Assembly (NCBI RefSeq): GCF_003944705.1
Contig: NZ_RWIS01000006.1
Span: 236,657 to 300,656, forward strand
Length of the DNA: 64,000 bases
From: Hymenobacter metallilatus
GTDB taxonomy: Bacteria; Bacteroidota; Bacteroidia; Cytophagales; Hymenobacteraceae
Direction: 5' to 3'
Below the pieces are notes generated by a model, which saw only the letters and a list, made by a program, of their open reading frames with translations, did not search any database and had not been told where the DNA came from. Positions 51,136 to 60,412 of the stretch are shown here, in pieces (position 1 is the first letter of the stretch; the number at the start of each line of letters is the position of its first letter). The position numbers were made by a program, and so were the translations under genes.

Positions 51136-52671
51136 ATGCAAAAAGCCCGTTACGCCCTCACCCTAAGCGCGCTACTGGCTGCTGCCGGTGCCTCTGCCCA
51201 GGTTACCCCACCGCCACCCGCTGAGACTCCGGCTCCGCCGCCAGCTGCGCCCGTGCCAGTGGTAGCCGCGCCTGCACCGCCGCCCACCGAATCGGCCCCC
51301 TACGGCCCGGGTATGAAGGTGAACATCTCACCCGACGGTTCCAAATACATCCGCTTTATTACCTGGCACCAGATCTGGACGCGCTACACCGAAAACAACA
51401 CCGGCACGCTGCGCGCCCCGGGCAAGCCCCAGTCCGACCAGATTGACTTTTCGTTGCGTCGTTCCCGCTTCATAGTGCTGTCGCAGCTGAACCCGCGGTT
51501 TCTGGTGTACACCCACATCGGTATCAATAATCAGACGGCCGTAAGCGGCGGTACGGCCCCGACGGTGGACGGCAAAAAGCCCCAGTTGTTCGTGCATGAG
51601 GCCGTGGTGGAATACAAGGTGAACAAGTACCTGAACCTGGGCGCCGGGATGCACTACCAGAACGGCCTCTCGCGCATGACGCGCTCCAGCACCATCAATT
51701 ACCTCACCCTGGATGCGCCCCTGACCAACTGGCCCACCATTGAGGCCATTGACCAGTTTGTGCGGGGTATAGGGGTATACGGCAAGGGCCGCGTGGGCAA
51801 GCTGGACTACGTGCTGTCGGTAAACGAGTCGTTCCTGACCAACCAGACCGGCGCCTTCAGCACGCCGCTGGGCCTGGGCACTACCACCGGCACCGGCACG
51901 GCCCGGGTGAATACGGGCACCAACACGGCGCAGTATAATCCGCAGGGCACCAACCATGTGTACCAGGGCTATGCCAGCTACGAGTTTCTGGATCAGGAGG
52001 CCAACCTGCTGCCCTTTAACGTGGGTACCTACCTGGGTTCCAAACGGGTATTCAACATCGGGGCCGGTTTCTTCTATAATAAGGACGGCATGTACTCCCG
52101 CCCGACCACGAGTGTGCTGAATGCTGCTGCCATTGATGCCGCCACGGCCGCCGGCACCAACTCGCTGAACACGGTAGGCACCAACAAGCACGATATTGCC
52201 CTGTTCTCGGCCGATGTGTTTTTTGATACGCCCATTAACAAGGAAACCGGCACGGCTTTCACAGCTTACGCCGTGTACTATAACTACAACATGGGCCCCA
52301 ACCACGTGCGCTTTATCGGGGCCGCCAACCCCGGCTGGGGTACCGATGCCCGCCGTGGCAACGCCGTACCCCACTCCGGCACGGGCAACGTGGGCTACGT
52401 GCAGGCCGGGTACCTGTTGCCGAAAAGCCTGCTGGGGCCCAAGCTGCGGGTGCAGCCCTACGCCTCCCACCTGCTGGCCGGCTACGAAGGCCTGCGCACC
52501 AGCAGCGGCGAGCAGAAGAACGTGAACATCTTTGATGCCGGCGCCAACTTCTACGTTGATGGTCACAACGCCAAGTTCACGCTCAACTACCGCGCCCGTC
52601 CTGATTTCACGGACGTGAACAATGTGAATTACCGCCCCGAAATAACCCTGCAGACGCAGGTAGCCCTGTAA
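51136..52671 (+). CDS. Outer-membrane porin with proline-rich linker
   Basis: 511 residues from the ATG at 51136 (MQKARYALTLSALLAAAGAS, signal peptide); an upstream frame from 51040 adds 32 residues and overlaps intergenic sequence. Residues ~22-60 are a Pro/Ala linker; a barrel with repeating aromatic strands follows (FITWHQIWTRYTEN, IDFSLRRSRFIVLSQLNPRFLVYTH). It resembles phosphate-selective-porin-type (OprP/O) proteins; the substrate is not known. With the next gene, a permease, it would form an outer- and inner-membrane uptake route. The terminal strand ends TLQTQVAL. Confidence 0.8.
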   Translation: MQKARYALTLSALLAAAGASAQVTPPPPAETPAPPPAAPVPVVAAPAPPPTESAPYGPGMKVNISPDGSKYIRFITWHQIWTRYTENNTGTLRAPGKPQSDQIDFSLRRSRFIVLSQLNPRFLVYTHIGINNQTAVSGGTAPTVDGKKPQLFVHEAVVEYKVNKYLNLGAGMHYQNGLSRMTRSSTINYLTLDAPLTNWPTIEAIDQFVRGIGVYGKGRVGKLDYVLSVNESFLTNQTGAFSTPLGLGTTTGTGTARVNTGTNTAQYNPQGTNHVYQGYASYEFLDQEANLLPFNVGTYLGSKRVFNIGAGFFYNKDGMYSRPTTSVLNAAAIDAATAAGTNSLNTVGTNKHDIALFSADVFFDTPINKETGTAFTAYAVYYNYNMGPNHVRFIGAANPGWGTDARRGNAVPHSGTGNVGYVQAGYLLPKSLLGPKLRVQPYASHLLAGYEGLRTSSGEQKNVNIFDAGANFYVDGHNAKFTLNYRARPDFTDVNNVNYRPEITLQTQVAL

Positions 52672-52700
52672 CGCTTCAGTTGCAGGTTTTCGGGTAGAAC

Positions 52701-52738
52701 GTCATTCCTCGGCTTCGCTGCGCTGCGCTCGGAATGAC
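52701..52738. terminator. Hairpin after the porin gene
   Basis: Arms GTCATTCC / GGAATGAC around a GC-rich loop; related in sequence to the dispersed elements (GAACGTCAT). No T-run follows. Confidence 0.5.
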
Positions 52739-52747
52739 TTGCTATTC

Positions 52748-52775
52748 GGCAACCGACAACTCGCAACTGGCAACC
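52748..52775. repeat. Single-arm heptamer array, locus E
   Basis: Four units GGCAACC, GACAACT, CGCAACT, GGCAACC, the same unit family as loci A and B; 35 bases before the permease ATG. No second arm found. Confidence 0.65.
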
Positions 52776-52810
52776 GATATTTCATCTTCCCACTTTACTT
52801 CTCACCCATC

Positions 52811-54325
52811 ATGCACCAGAACTTACCACAGCGCGACGCCTACGCCGGGGCCGCGCCCCTGGGTGGAACTCCCACCGCCGACGATGCCGTGGCCCACGAC
52901 AACAACGCCGTTTCAACCGGCAAAATCTGGCAGGTGATTACCGCTTCATCGGTGGGCACCGTCATTGAGTGGTACGACTTCTACATCTTCGGGTCGTTGG
53001 CGGCCATCATTGGGCCGGTACTGTTCGGCTCCACGGGCAAGATTGAGGATACCATTCTCGGGACGCTGGCCGTGTTTGGGGCCGGGTTTGTGGTGCGGCC
53101 ATTTGGGGCGCTGTTCTTCGGCCGTATCGGCGACATGATTGGGCGCAAGTATACTTTCCTGCTCACCCTGCTGATCATGGGCGGAGCCACCTTCATCACC
53201 GGGCTGATTCCGAGCTACGATAAAATCGGGCTGGCGGCACCCATTATTGTAACGCTGCTGCGCCTGCTGCAGGGGCTGGCGCTGGGTGGCGAGTACGGCG
53301 GTGCCACCACCTACGTGGCCGAGCATTCCCCCGACAACAAGCGCGGCTATTATACCTCCTTCATTCAGATTACGGCTACGGCCGGCCTGCTGCTGAGCGT
53401 GCTGGTAATTGTTGCTACCCGCAAAACCATGGGTGAGGCGGCCTTCAAGGAGTGGGGCTGGCGCATTCCCTTTCTGCTCTCGGGCCTGCTGGTTATTGCC
53501 TCCTATTACATCCGGCGCAAGCTGCACGAGTCGCCGCTGTTTGCCAAGGCCAAGTCAGAGGGCAAAACCAGCACCAACCCCCTGCGCGAGTCGTTCGTGA
53601 ATCCCGTAAACCGCCGCCTGGTACTGATTTCGCTGTTTGGCGCTACCATGGGCCAGGGGGTGGTGTGGTACACCGGCCAATTTTACGCTTACTCCTTCAT
53701 GCAGAATACGCTGAAGCTGGATATCGTGGATGCCTCCGTGGTGCTATGCACTGCCCTGATTCTGGCCACCCCGTTCTTCGTGTATTTTGGCTCGCTTTCC
53801 GACCGGATCGGCCGCAAGAGAATTATTATGATGGGGCTGCTCTGTGGGGCTCTGTTTACCTTCCCCATCTTCCACGGCCTCAAGCAATTTGCCGGCCCCA
53901 TCACGGAAGTAACGGCCGCCACCGTAGATGCCACTGGCAAGGCGGTTCCCGCCGTAATGAAGGCCCTGGAGCCTAACCTCATTGCCATGACGGCCCTGGT
54001 GTTCTGCCTCGTGCTATTCGTGACGATGGCCTACGGCCCCATTGCTGCCTACCTTGTGGAGTTGTTTCCCACAAAAGTGCGCTACACTTCTTTATCCTTG
54101 CCTTACCACATTGGCAACGGTGTATTCGGGGGCTTTGTGCCGCTGATTGCTACGGCCCTGACCCTGCGTGCTGCCGCTTCCGATTCACCCTTTATCAAGG
54201 AGCACAGCACGCTGGCTGGGCTGGTCTATCCGGTGGGTATTGCGTTGCTGTGCTGGTTTATTGGCCAGGCCCTGATGAAGGACGTGCGCAATGTGAAACT
54301 CATGGACGACACCTCCGCGGCCTAA
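52811..54325 (+). CDS. MHS-type major facilitator permease
   Basis: 504 residues from the ATG at 52811 (MHQNLPQRDAYAGAAPLGGT); a TTG-type upstream frame adds 24 residues. Twelve membrane helices; the metabolite:H+ symporter signature is seen as SVGTVIEWYDFYIFG, GRIGDMIGRKYTFLLTLLIMGG, LLRLLQGLALGGEYGGATTYVAEHSP and the loop after helix 6. The family imports small organic acids such as dicarboxylates, or osmolytes. Context (acetyl- and propionyl-CoA synthetase nearby) favours a carboxylate; this is inference. Confidence 0.88.
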   Translation: MHQNLPQRDAYAGAAPLGGTPTADDAVAHDNNAVSTGKIWQVITASSVGTVIEWYDFYIFGSLAAIIGPVLFGSTGKIEDTILGTLAVFGAGFVVRPFGALFFGRIGDMIGRKYTFLLTLLIMGGATFITGLIPSYDKIGLAAPIIVTLLRLLQGLALGGEYGGATTYVAEHSPDNKRGYYTSFIQITATAGLLLSVLVIVATRKTMGEAAFKEWGWRIPFLLSGLLVIASYYIRRKLHESPLFAKAKSEGKTSTNPLRESFVNPVNRRLVLISLFGATMGQGVVWYTGQFYAYSFMQNTLKLDIVDASVVLCTALILATPFFVYFGSLSDRIGRKRIIMMGLLCGALFTFPIFHGLKQFAGPITEVTAATVDATGKAVPAVMKALEPNLIAMTALVFCLVLFVTMAYGPIAAYLVELFPTKVRYTSLSLPYHIGNGVFGGFVPLIATALTLRAAASDSPFIKEHSTLAGLVYPVGIALLCWFIGQALMKDVRNVKLMDDTSAA

Positions 54326-54376
54326 CCGGGGCCGGGTATTCCTGCTAAATGCTTTGCCGGCCCCATTCGCCGGCAT

Positions 54377-54423
54377 AGCACACAAAGTCCGCCGGGCCAT
54401 TGGTCCGGCGGACTTTGTGTGCT
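54377..54423. terminator. Long terminator after the permease
   Basis: Perfect 19-bp arms AGCACACAAAGTCCGCCGG / CCGGCGGACTTTGTGTGCT with a 9-base loop that can pair further (GCC/GGT). Confidence 0.8.
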
Positions 54424-54594
54424 GACCCATCCACCTGGGCAGCACCATTATGTTCGGGCGTTTGGCCTCACCCACCAACCTCTTTCCGAAAAAGAGAGGG
54501 GGTGGACAGGAAAAAAGGAAACCTATAAAAGAGAACGTAACAGCGCTGGTCCGCGCAATTGGCTACATTTCCCGCTTCTTAATTCGACGTGTGT

Positions 54595-54810
54595 ATGGCT
54601 GCCCCCGGAACCGAAAAAACCGAGCACCAGCGCGGCCAGCGGCTGCTGTTCGTGGCCGTGCTGTTTGCCGTGCTGCTCAATTTTCCCTTCCTGTCCGTGT
54701 TCAATCACGCCGGCCATGTGGCTGGCATTCCGGTGCTCTACCTCTACGTGCTGGCGGCCTGGGTACTGCTGGTGCTCATTACGGGCTGGCTGGTTCGGAA
54801 GGAGAGGTAA
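54595..54810 (+). CDS. Small two-helix membrane protein (DUF3311-like), partner of the downstream symporter
   Basis: 71 residues from the ATG at 54595 (a GTG at 54589 adds two). Two transmembrane helices (LLFVAVLFAVLLNFPFLSVF, VLYLYVLAAWVLLVLITGWLV) and a basic end (VRKER), the layout of DUF3311-type small subunits found beside sodium/solute symporters. It lies upstream of the fused symporter kinase, and heptamer array F fills the gap between them, so I propose it as an auxiliary subunit of that protein. Confidence 0.75.
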   Translation: MAAPGTEKTEHQRGQRLLFVAVLFAVLLNFPFLSVFNHAGHVAGIPVLYLYVLAAWVLLVLITGWLVRKER

Positions 54811-54815
54811 GTTTT

Positions 54816-55006
54816 GAGTGATGAATGATGAGAGTTGAGTTATGAATGATGAGAGATGAGTTGTGAATTTGAACTATGAATCAGGCAGTACGGCCAGCCA
54901 CACTGCCCTAAGCAGCCTGATGTGAAACCACTAATAACCCCGCCGCTGCCCAGCTACTGATTTCCACTTCACAACTCATCTTTCATCAATCATAACTCAT
55001 CTCTCA
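54816..55006. repeat. Inverted heptamer array, locus F
   Basis: Left arm 54816-54871: GAGTGAT, GAATGAT, GAGAGTT, GAGTTAT, GAATGAT, GAGAGAT, GAGTTGT, GAATTTG. Right arm 54965-55006: CACTTCA, CAACTCA, TCTTTCA, TCAATCA, TAACTCA, TCTCTCA. The right arm ends 4 bases before the ATG of the symporter kinase. Confidence 0.88.
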
Positions 55007-55010
55007 AAAG

Positions 55011-57758
55011 ATGTCCTCCCTGCTCGTCATCGGCTTTTCTTTCGGGTACCTCGTCCTGCTGTTTGGGGTGGCGTATGCGGCGGAGCGTCGGTCGGCGGCG
55101 CGGCGCAGCCTGGTGAGCAACCCTTACGTGTACGCGCTGAGCATGGCAGTGTACTGCACCGCCTGGACCTATTACGGCTCGGTGGGGCGGGCTGCGCATT
55201 TCGGGCTGGAGTTCGTGGGTATCTATCTGGGACCCACACTTATGGCTCCGGTGGCCTGGCTGGTGCTGCGCAAAATCATCCGCATCTGCCGCAGCCAGCG
55301 CCTTACTTCCATTGCCGATTTCATATCGGCCCGCTACGGCAAAAGTGCCGGGCTGGGGGCCTTGGTGACGGTGGTGTGCGTGCTGGGCGTGGTGCCCTAT
55401 ATCTCCCTGCAGATCAAGGCTATTGCTGCTTCCTTCGATATTCTGACCCGCGACGTGGCCACCCTGAACCTGCCGGTGCAGGATGCCTCGGCGGCGGCGG
55501 GCTCGGCCTTTTATACTACCGTGGCGCTGGCGTTTTTTACCATCATCTTCGGGGTGCGCTCCATTGAGGCCACTGAGCGGCACGAGGGTATGGTGCTGGC
55601 CGTGGCCCTGGAAAGTCTGGTGAAGCTGGTGGCGTTTCTGGCGGCCGGCCTGTTCGTCACCTACGGCCTGTTCAACGGCTTTGCCGACGTGTTTGAGCGG
55701 GCCGCCGCGTTGCCTGAGCTGCGCCGCCTGTTCACGCTGGAGGGGGCCGGTACCACGCCGGGGCAGTGGTTCACGCTGCTGGTGCTGAGTATGGCGGCCA
55801 TACTGCTGCTGCCCCGGCAGTTTCAGGTATCGGTGGTCGAAAACGTGAATGAAGACCACCTGCGCAAAGCCATGTGGCTGTTTCCGCTCTACCTGATCAT
55901 CATCAACCTGTTTGTACTACCCTTGGCCTTTGGGGGCCGGCTGCTCGACCCCATCGGCCGCTTCGATGCCGATACGTTTGTGTTGGCGCTGCCCCTGCAG
56001 GCCGGCCACCCCTGGCTGGCCCTGCTTATCTACCTGGGCGGGCTGTCGGCGGCCAGCAGCATGATTATCGTGGAAACCATTGCCCTGAGCGTGATGATGA
56101 GCAACCACCTGCTTATGCCCCTGCTGGTGCGGCTGCCCGGGGCCCGCACCGAAGGGCCACGCTGGTTTGCCCGCCTGGGGCAGGCCGCCCTCAACAGCCG
56201 CCGCATGGCCGTGGTGCTGGTACTGCTGCTGGCTTTCGGGTACTACGTGGCGGTGGGCCACCTGCTGCCGCTGGTGAACATTGGGCTAGTGTCGTTTGCG
56301 GCGGTGGCGCAGTTTGTGCCGGTGGTGCTGGGGGGGCTGTACTGGAAAGGCGGCACCCGGCAGGGGGCCACGGCTGGTATTTCGGCTGGCTTTGTGGTGT
56401 GGTTTTTCACGTTGGTGCTGCCTACCATGGTGGGACCCGAACTGTTGCCTGATGCTGTGCTGCGCCAGGGCCTGTTCGGGTTAAGCTGGTTGCGGCCGTT
56501 TGCCTTGTTCGGACTGGAAGGGCTCGATTACCTGACGCACGGCCTGTTTTGGAGCTGGTTTTTTAACCTGGGGCTGTACCTGGCCGTGTCGCTGGGGCGG
56601 CAGCCATCAGTGCTGGAGCAGCGGCAGGCCGAGCTATTCGTACATGTATTCCGGCACGGCACCGGCTTCGAAGGACCTACCGGCTGGCACAGCGCCGCCG
56701 CCCTGCCCGATGTGCGGGCCTTGCTTACGGGCTTCCTCGGAAAAAAACGCACTAACCAGGCGCTGCGGGCCTTTCAGGAACGTTTTCCTGAAGCCCACGC
56801 CACCGATTCGGTTACGCCTCCTCAGGCCGACCCGCGCCTGCTGGCCTACGCCGAGAAGCTGCTGGCCGGCTCTATTGGGCCTGCTTCGGCCCGGCTGCTG
56901 CTGCGCTCCTCGGTAGGGGTGGAGGATATCAGCTTTGATAGTGTAGTGGGTATTCTGCGCGAAAGTCAGCAGCTGCTGGAAGCTAACCGCCAGCTCCAGA
57001 AGCAGCAGCGCCAGCTCCAGCGCCTCACCCAGCAGCTGCAGCAGGCCTATGACCAGCTCCAGGAGCTCGACCAGCACAAGGACGAGTTTCTGTACACTGT
57101 CACCCACGAGCTGCGTACCCCGCTTACCAGCATCCGGGCCCTGGCCGAAATCCTGACCGATAACCCCGAAATTGAGGAAGAGGAGCGGCAACGCTTCCTG
57201 CTCACCATTACCAAGGAATCGGAGCGACTAAGCCGGCTGATTACGCTGGTGCTGGACCTGGAGAAGTATGAGTCGGGCAAGGCCACGCTGGAGCTGGCCC
57301 CGGTGGATGTGGCCGACGTGGTAACCGACGCCCTGGAGGCCGTGGGCCAGCTGCTGCGCGACAAGCACATTCATCTGGACCTGGCCGTGCCGCCCGGCCT
57401 GCCCCACCTGCCCGGCGACCGGGACCGGCTGATGCAGGTGCTGGTGAACCTGCTCTCCAACGCCGTCAAATCGTGCCGGGCCGATGGCACGGGGCGCATT
57501 GCGGTAGGCGTGCAGGTACAGGATGGAGCCGTGCGCGTGGCCGTGCAGGATAATGGTAAGGGCATTTCTCCGGAGTTTCACCACCTCATCTTCGACAAGT
57601 TTTTCCAGGCCCGCCACCAAACCATGCGCAAGCCCGAGGGCTCAGGCCTGGGCCTGGCCATCACCAAGAAAATTGTGGAGCTGCACGCCGGCCGCATCTG
57701 GGTGGAAAGCCAACTCGGCCAGGGCGCCCGATTTTCATTTGAACTGCCGGTTGTATGA
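55011..57758 (+). CDS. Sodium/solute symporter fused to a histidine kinase (CrbS-like)
   Basis: 915 residues. Residues ~1-530 are a symporter domain of the SSS family with about 13 membrane helices (TAWTYYGSVGRAAHFGLEFV, VSVVENVNEDHLRKAMWLF, GGLSAASSMIIVETIALSVM). Residues ~640-690 are a coiled coil rich in Gln/Leu (RQLQKQQRQLQRLTQQLQQA). HisKA with phospho-acceptor H699 (VTHELRTPLTS) and a HATPase (NLLSNAVKSCR, DNGKGI, GSGLGLAITKKIVELH) follow. Such fusions (CrbS, CbrA) sense or import carboxylates. The response regulator and the two acyl-CoA synthetases downstream fit the CrbS-acetate switch. Confidence 0.93.
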   Translation: MSSLLVIGFSFGYLVLLFGVAYAAERRSAARRSLVSNPYVYALSMAVYCTAWTYYGSVGRAAHFGLEFVGIYLGPTLMAPVAWLVLRKIIRICRSQRLTSIADFISARYGKSAGLGALVTVVCVLGVVPYISLQIKAIAASFDILTRDVATLNLPVQDASAAAGSAFYTTVALAFFTIIFGVRSIEATERHEGMVLAVALESLVKLVAFLAAGLFVTYGLFNGFADVFERAAALPELRRLFTLEGAGTTPGQWFTLLVLSMAAILLLPRQFQVSVVENVNEDHLRKAMWLFPLYLIIINLFVLPLAFGGRLLDPIGRFDADTFVLALPLQAGHPWLALLIYLGGLSAASSMIIVETIALSVMMSNHLLMPLLVRLPGARTEGPRWFARLGQAALNSRRMAVVLVLLLAFGYYVAVGHLLPLVNIGLVSFAAVAQFVPVVLGGLYWKGGTRQGATAGISAGFVVWFFTLVLPTMVGPELLPDAVLRQGLFGLSWLRPFALFGLEGLDYLTHGLFWSWFFNLGLYLAVSLGRQPSVLEQRQAELFVHVFRHGTGFEGPTGWHSAAALPDVRALLTGFLGKKRTNQALRAFQERFPEAHATDSVTPPQADPRLLAYAEKLLAGSIGPASARLLLRSSVGVEDISFDSVVGILRESQQLLEANRQLQKQQRQLQRLTQQLQQAYDQLQELDQHKDEFLYTVTHELRTPLTSIRALAEILTDNPEIEEEERQRFLLTITKESERLSRLITLVLDLEKYESGKATLELAPVDVADVVTDALEAVGQLLRDKHIHLDLAVPPGLPHLPGDRDRLMQVLVNLLSNAVKSCRADGTGRIAVGVQVQDGAVRVAVQDNGKGISPEFHHLIFDKFFQARHQTMRKPEGSGLGLAITKKIVELHAGRIWVESQLGQGARFSFELPVV

Positions 57759-57773
57759 GCGTATCAGGACAGA

Positions 57774-57902
57774 ATGAACGTCATGCTAAGAGCAGGCGCA
57801 GCCGCACTCGAAGCATTCCTATTGCTTCGTTGCAATGGTAATTGATCAGTCAGCGGTAGAGATGCTTCGACAAGCGGACGCCAGATCAAGCATGACGTTC
57901 AT
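57774..57902. repeat. Dispersed palindromic element, copy 4
   Basis: Ends ATGAACGTCATGCT (57774-57787) and AGCATGACGTTCAT (57889-57902) are inverted; inside, GCGGTAGAGATGCTTCGACAAG is the family core. It separates the kinase from the response regulator. Confidence 0.75.
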
Positions 57903-57987
57903 GTGGTCCATCCGCATCATCCGCTCCACCTGCTGCTTTCGATTCTTCCATTCTACCCGCTCAGTCCCCCGAAAACAAACGACTCTC

Positions 57988-58365
57988 ATGCCTGCTCCCC
58001 ACATTCTCATTGTCGATGACGAGCCCAACATCGTTATGTCGCTGGAATTTCTGATGCGCAAGAATGGCTACCAGGTCAGCATTGCCCGCAACGGTACCGA
58101 AGCCCTGGCCGCCATTGATGCCACGGCTTTCGAGGTAGTGCTGCTCGACATCATGATGCCCGACGTGGATGGCTACCAGGTGTGCCGCCACCTGCGCCAG
58201 CGCCCCGACCGGGCCGGCACCCGCGTTATCATGCTCTCGGCCAAAAGCAAGGAAGCCGACGTACAGAAAGGCTACGAGGCCGGAGCCGACCTCTACCTGC
58301 CCAAGCCCTTCAGCACCCGCCAGCTCATGGAAAAGGTGAAGGAGCTGCTGGCCGCCACCGCCTGA
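57988..58365 (+). CDS. Single-domain response regulator
   Basis: 125 residues from the ATG at 57988 (MPAPHILIVDDEPNIVMSLE); a longer frame from 57835 reads through the repeat. Receiver residues: D10 and D11, phospho-acceptor D54 (VVLLDIMMPDVDG), Ser in VIMLSAKSKE and Lys in YLPKPFS. There is no DNA-binding output domain, unlike CrbR, so it must act through a partner or a phosphorelay. It lies downstream of the symporter kinase, its likely phosphate donor, and 40 bases before prpE. Confidence 0.92.
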   Translation: MPAPHILIVDDEPNIVMSLEFLMRKNGYQVSIARNGTEALAAIDATAFEVVLLDIMMPDVDGYQVCRHLRQRPDRAGTRVIMLSAKSKEADVQKGYEAGADLYLPKPFSTRQLMEKVKELLAATA

Positions 58366-58405
58366 TTCCCGCCCGATCTACGCCGCCCTTATCCCACCCA
58401 CCCGC

Positions 58406-60331
58406 ATGAATACGCCCACCTATGCCGCCCAGCACGCGGCCAGCCTCCACGATGCCGAAGCCTTTTGGGCCGGAGAGGCTGGCCGGCTCCAGTGGTTTCA
58501 GGAACCACCCCGGCCCGTGCTCAGCCGGGATGCTGATACCGGCTTTTACCGCTGGTTCCGGGGCGGCAAGCTCAATACCAGCTGGCTTTGCCTCGATTAC
58601 CACGTGCAGCACGGCCGCGCCGGGCAGGTGGCCCTGGTATACGATTCGCCGGTAACCGGGCAGGTGCGCCGCTACACCTACCAGGAGCTGCTGCACCTGA
58701 CCAGCCGCTTTGCCGGGGGCCTGCGCCAGCTGGGCGTACGGCCCGGCGACCGGGTGATCCTCTACATGCCCAACCTGCCCGAGGCCGTGATAACCATGCT
58801 GGCCTGCGCCCGGCTGGGGGCGGTTCACTCGGTGGTGTTTGGTGGCTTTGCGCCCCACGAGCTGGCCGTGCGCATTAACGACGCCGAGCCCTGCGTGCTG
58901 GTGTGCGCCTCCGCCGGCCTGGAGTTCGACAAGGTGATTCCCTACAAACCACTGGTCGATACCGCCCTGCAGCTGGCCCGGCACCGCCCCGAGCACGTAG
59001 TGGTGCTGCAACGCGACTTCTGCCGGGCCGAGCTGCAGCCGGAGCGCGACGTGGACTTCCAGCACCTGCTGCAGGCCGCCCCCGTAGATGCCGTGCCCCT
59101 GGATGCCACCGACCCGCTCTACATCCTGTACACCAGCGGTACCACCGGCAAGCCCAAAGGCGTGGTGCGCGACAACGGCGGCCACGCCGTGGCCCTCAAG
59201 TACAGCATGAGTGCCATCTACGGGGTGCAGCCCGGCGACACGTTCTGGGCCGCCTCCGATATTGGCTGGGCCGTGGGGCACAGCTACAGCGTGTACGGCC
59301 CGCTGCTGCACGGCTGCACCTCAGTGCTGTTCGAGGGCAAGCCCGTGCGCACGCCCGATGCCGGTACGTTCTGGCGGGTCATCCAGGACCACCAGGTGGG
59401 GGTGCTGTTCACGGCGCCTACTGCCATCCGGGCCATCAAAAAAGAAGACCCCAGCGGCCAGCTGGCCCAGCAGTATGAGTTGGGCAGTCTGCGCCACTTG
59501 TTTGTGGCCGGCGAGCGGTGCGACCCCGCCACCTATGCCTGGGCCGGCGCTACCCTGGGCGTGCCCGTGGTGGACCACTGGTGGCAGACGGAATCGGGCT
59601 GGCCGATGCTGGCCACGCTGGTGGGCCTGCCCGATATGCCCGCGCCCCGCGCCGGCTCGGCGGGCCACCCCGTGCCGGGCTATAACGTCCAGATTCTGGA
59701 TGAGGCCGGCCAGCCCGTGCCGGCCGGTACCACCGGGCTGGTGGCGGTGCGCCTGCCGCTGCCGCCCGGCTGCCTGCCCACGCTCTGGCAGGATGATGCC
59801 CGTTTCCGCAGCGCCTACCTCGACGCCTTTCCTGGCTACTACCTCTCTGGCGACGGGGGCTACCAGGATGCGGAGGGCTACCTCTACATTATGGGGCGGG
59901 TTGATGACGTGATAAACGTGGCTGGCCACCGCCTCAGCACCGGCGAGCTGGAGGAGCTGCTGGCCGCCCACCCGGCCGTGGCCGAGTGCGCCGTGCTGGG
60001 CATTGCCTGCGAGCTGCGCGGGCAGGTGCCCGTAGGTTTGGTGGTGCTCAAAGATGGCCAGACCATACCCGAACAGCAGCTACAGCAGGAACTGGTAAGC
60101 CTGATCCGGGAGCGGGTAGGGGCCGTGGCCTGCTTCCGGCAGGCGGCCGTGGTGGCGCGGCTGCCCAAAACCCGCTCCGGTAAAATCCTGCGCAAAACCC
60201 TGCGGCAAGTGGCCGACGGTGAGGAGTTTACTATACCTTCCACCATTGATGATCCGGCTATCCTGGACGAGATTCGCGCGGTGCTGGCCCAACGCGGCAT
60301 CGGGCGGGCGTTTGCACAGAACGTCAGCTAG
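58406..60331 (+). CDS. prpE: Propionyl-CoA synthetase-type acyl-CoA synthetase
   Basis: 641 residues, AMP-forming. ATP motif ILYTSGTTGKPKGVVRDNGGH and VDHWWQTESGWPML are of the PrpE/ACSS3 type; VVFGGFAPHELAVRI, GDGGYQDAEGYLYIMGRVDD and the C-terminal Lys in KTRSGKILRKTLRQV are general to the family. It activates propionate (or a similar short acid) as its CoA ester in the cytoplasm. It follows the response regulator by 40 bases and is followed by an Acs paralog; together they give activation of two short acids. Confidence 0.9.
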   Translation: MNTPTYAAQHAASLHDAEAFWAGEAGRLQWFQEPPRPVLSRDADTGFYRWFRGGKLNTSWLCLDYHVQHGRAGQVALVYDSPVTGQVRRYTYQELLHLTSRFAGGLRQLGVRPGDRVILYMPNLPEAVITMLACARLGAVHSVVFGGFAPHELAVRINDAEPCVLVCASAGLEFDKVIPYKPLVDTALQLARHRPEHVVVLQRDFCRAELQPERDVDFQHLLQAAPVDAVPLDATDPLYILYTSGTTGKPKGVVRDNGGHAVALKYSMSAIYGVQPGDTFWAASDIGWAVGHSYSVYGPLLHGCTSVLFEGKPVRTPDAGTFWRVIQDHQVGVLFTAPTAIRAIKKEDPSGQLAQQYELGSLRHLFVAGERCDPATYAWAGATLGVPVVDHWWQTESGWPMLATLVGLPDMPAPRAGSAGHPVPGYNVQILDEAGQPVPAGTTGLVAVRLPLPPGCLPTLWQDDARFRSAYLDAFPGYYLSGDGGYQDAEGYLYIMGRVDDVINVAGHRLSTGELEELLAAHPAVAECAVLGIACELRGQVPVGLVVLKDGQTIPEQQLQQELVSLIRERVGAVACFRQAAVVARLPKTRSGKILRKTLRQVADGEEFTIPSTIDDPAILDEIRAVLAQRGIGRAFAQNVS

Positions 60332-60412
60332 CACATTGTTTTCCTTCCTTCGTCAGAGGGAGGGAAAATTCCAACTCTAAAATTTCACCACTTCACTCTT
60401 ACCCTTATACCA

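Noticed and set aside
583..55006. Heptamer arrays as CRISPR
   Set aside because: Units are 7 bases with no spacers between them and the arms are inverted; no cas genes are present.
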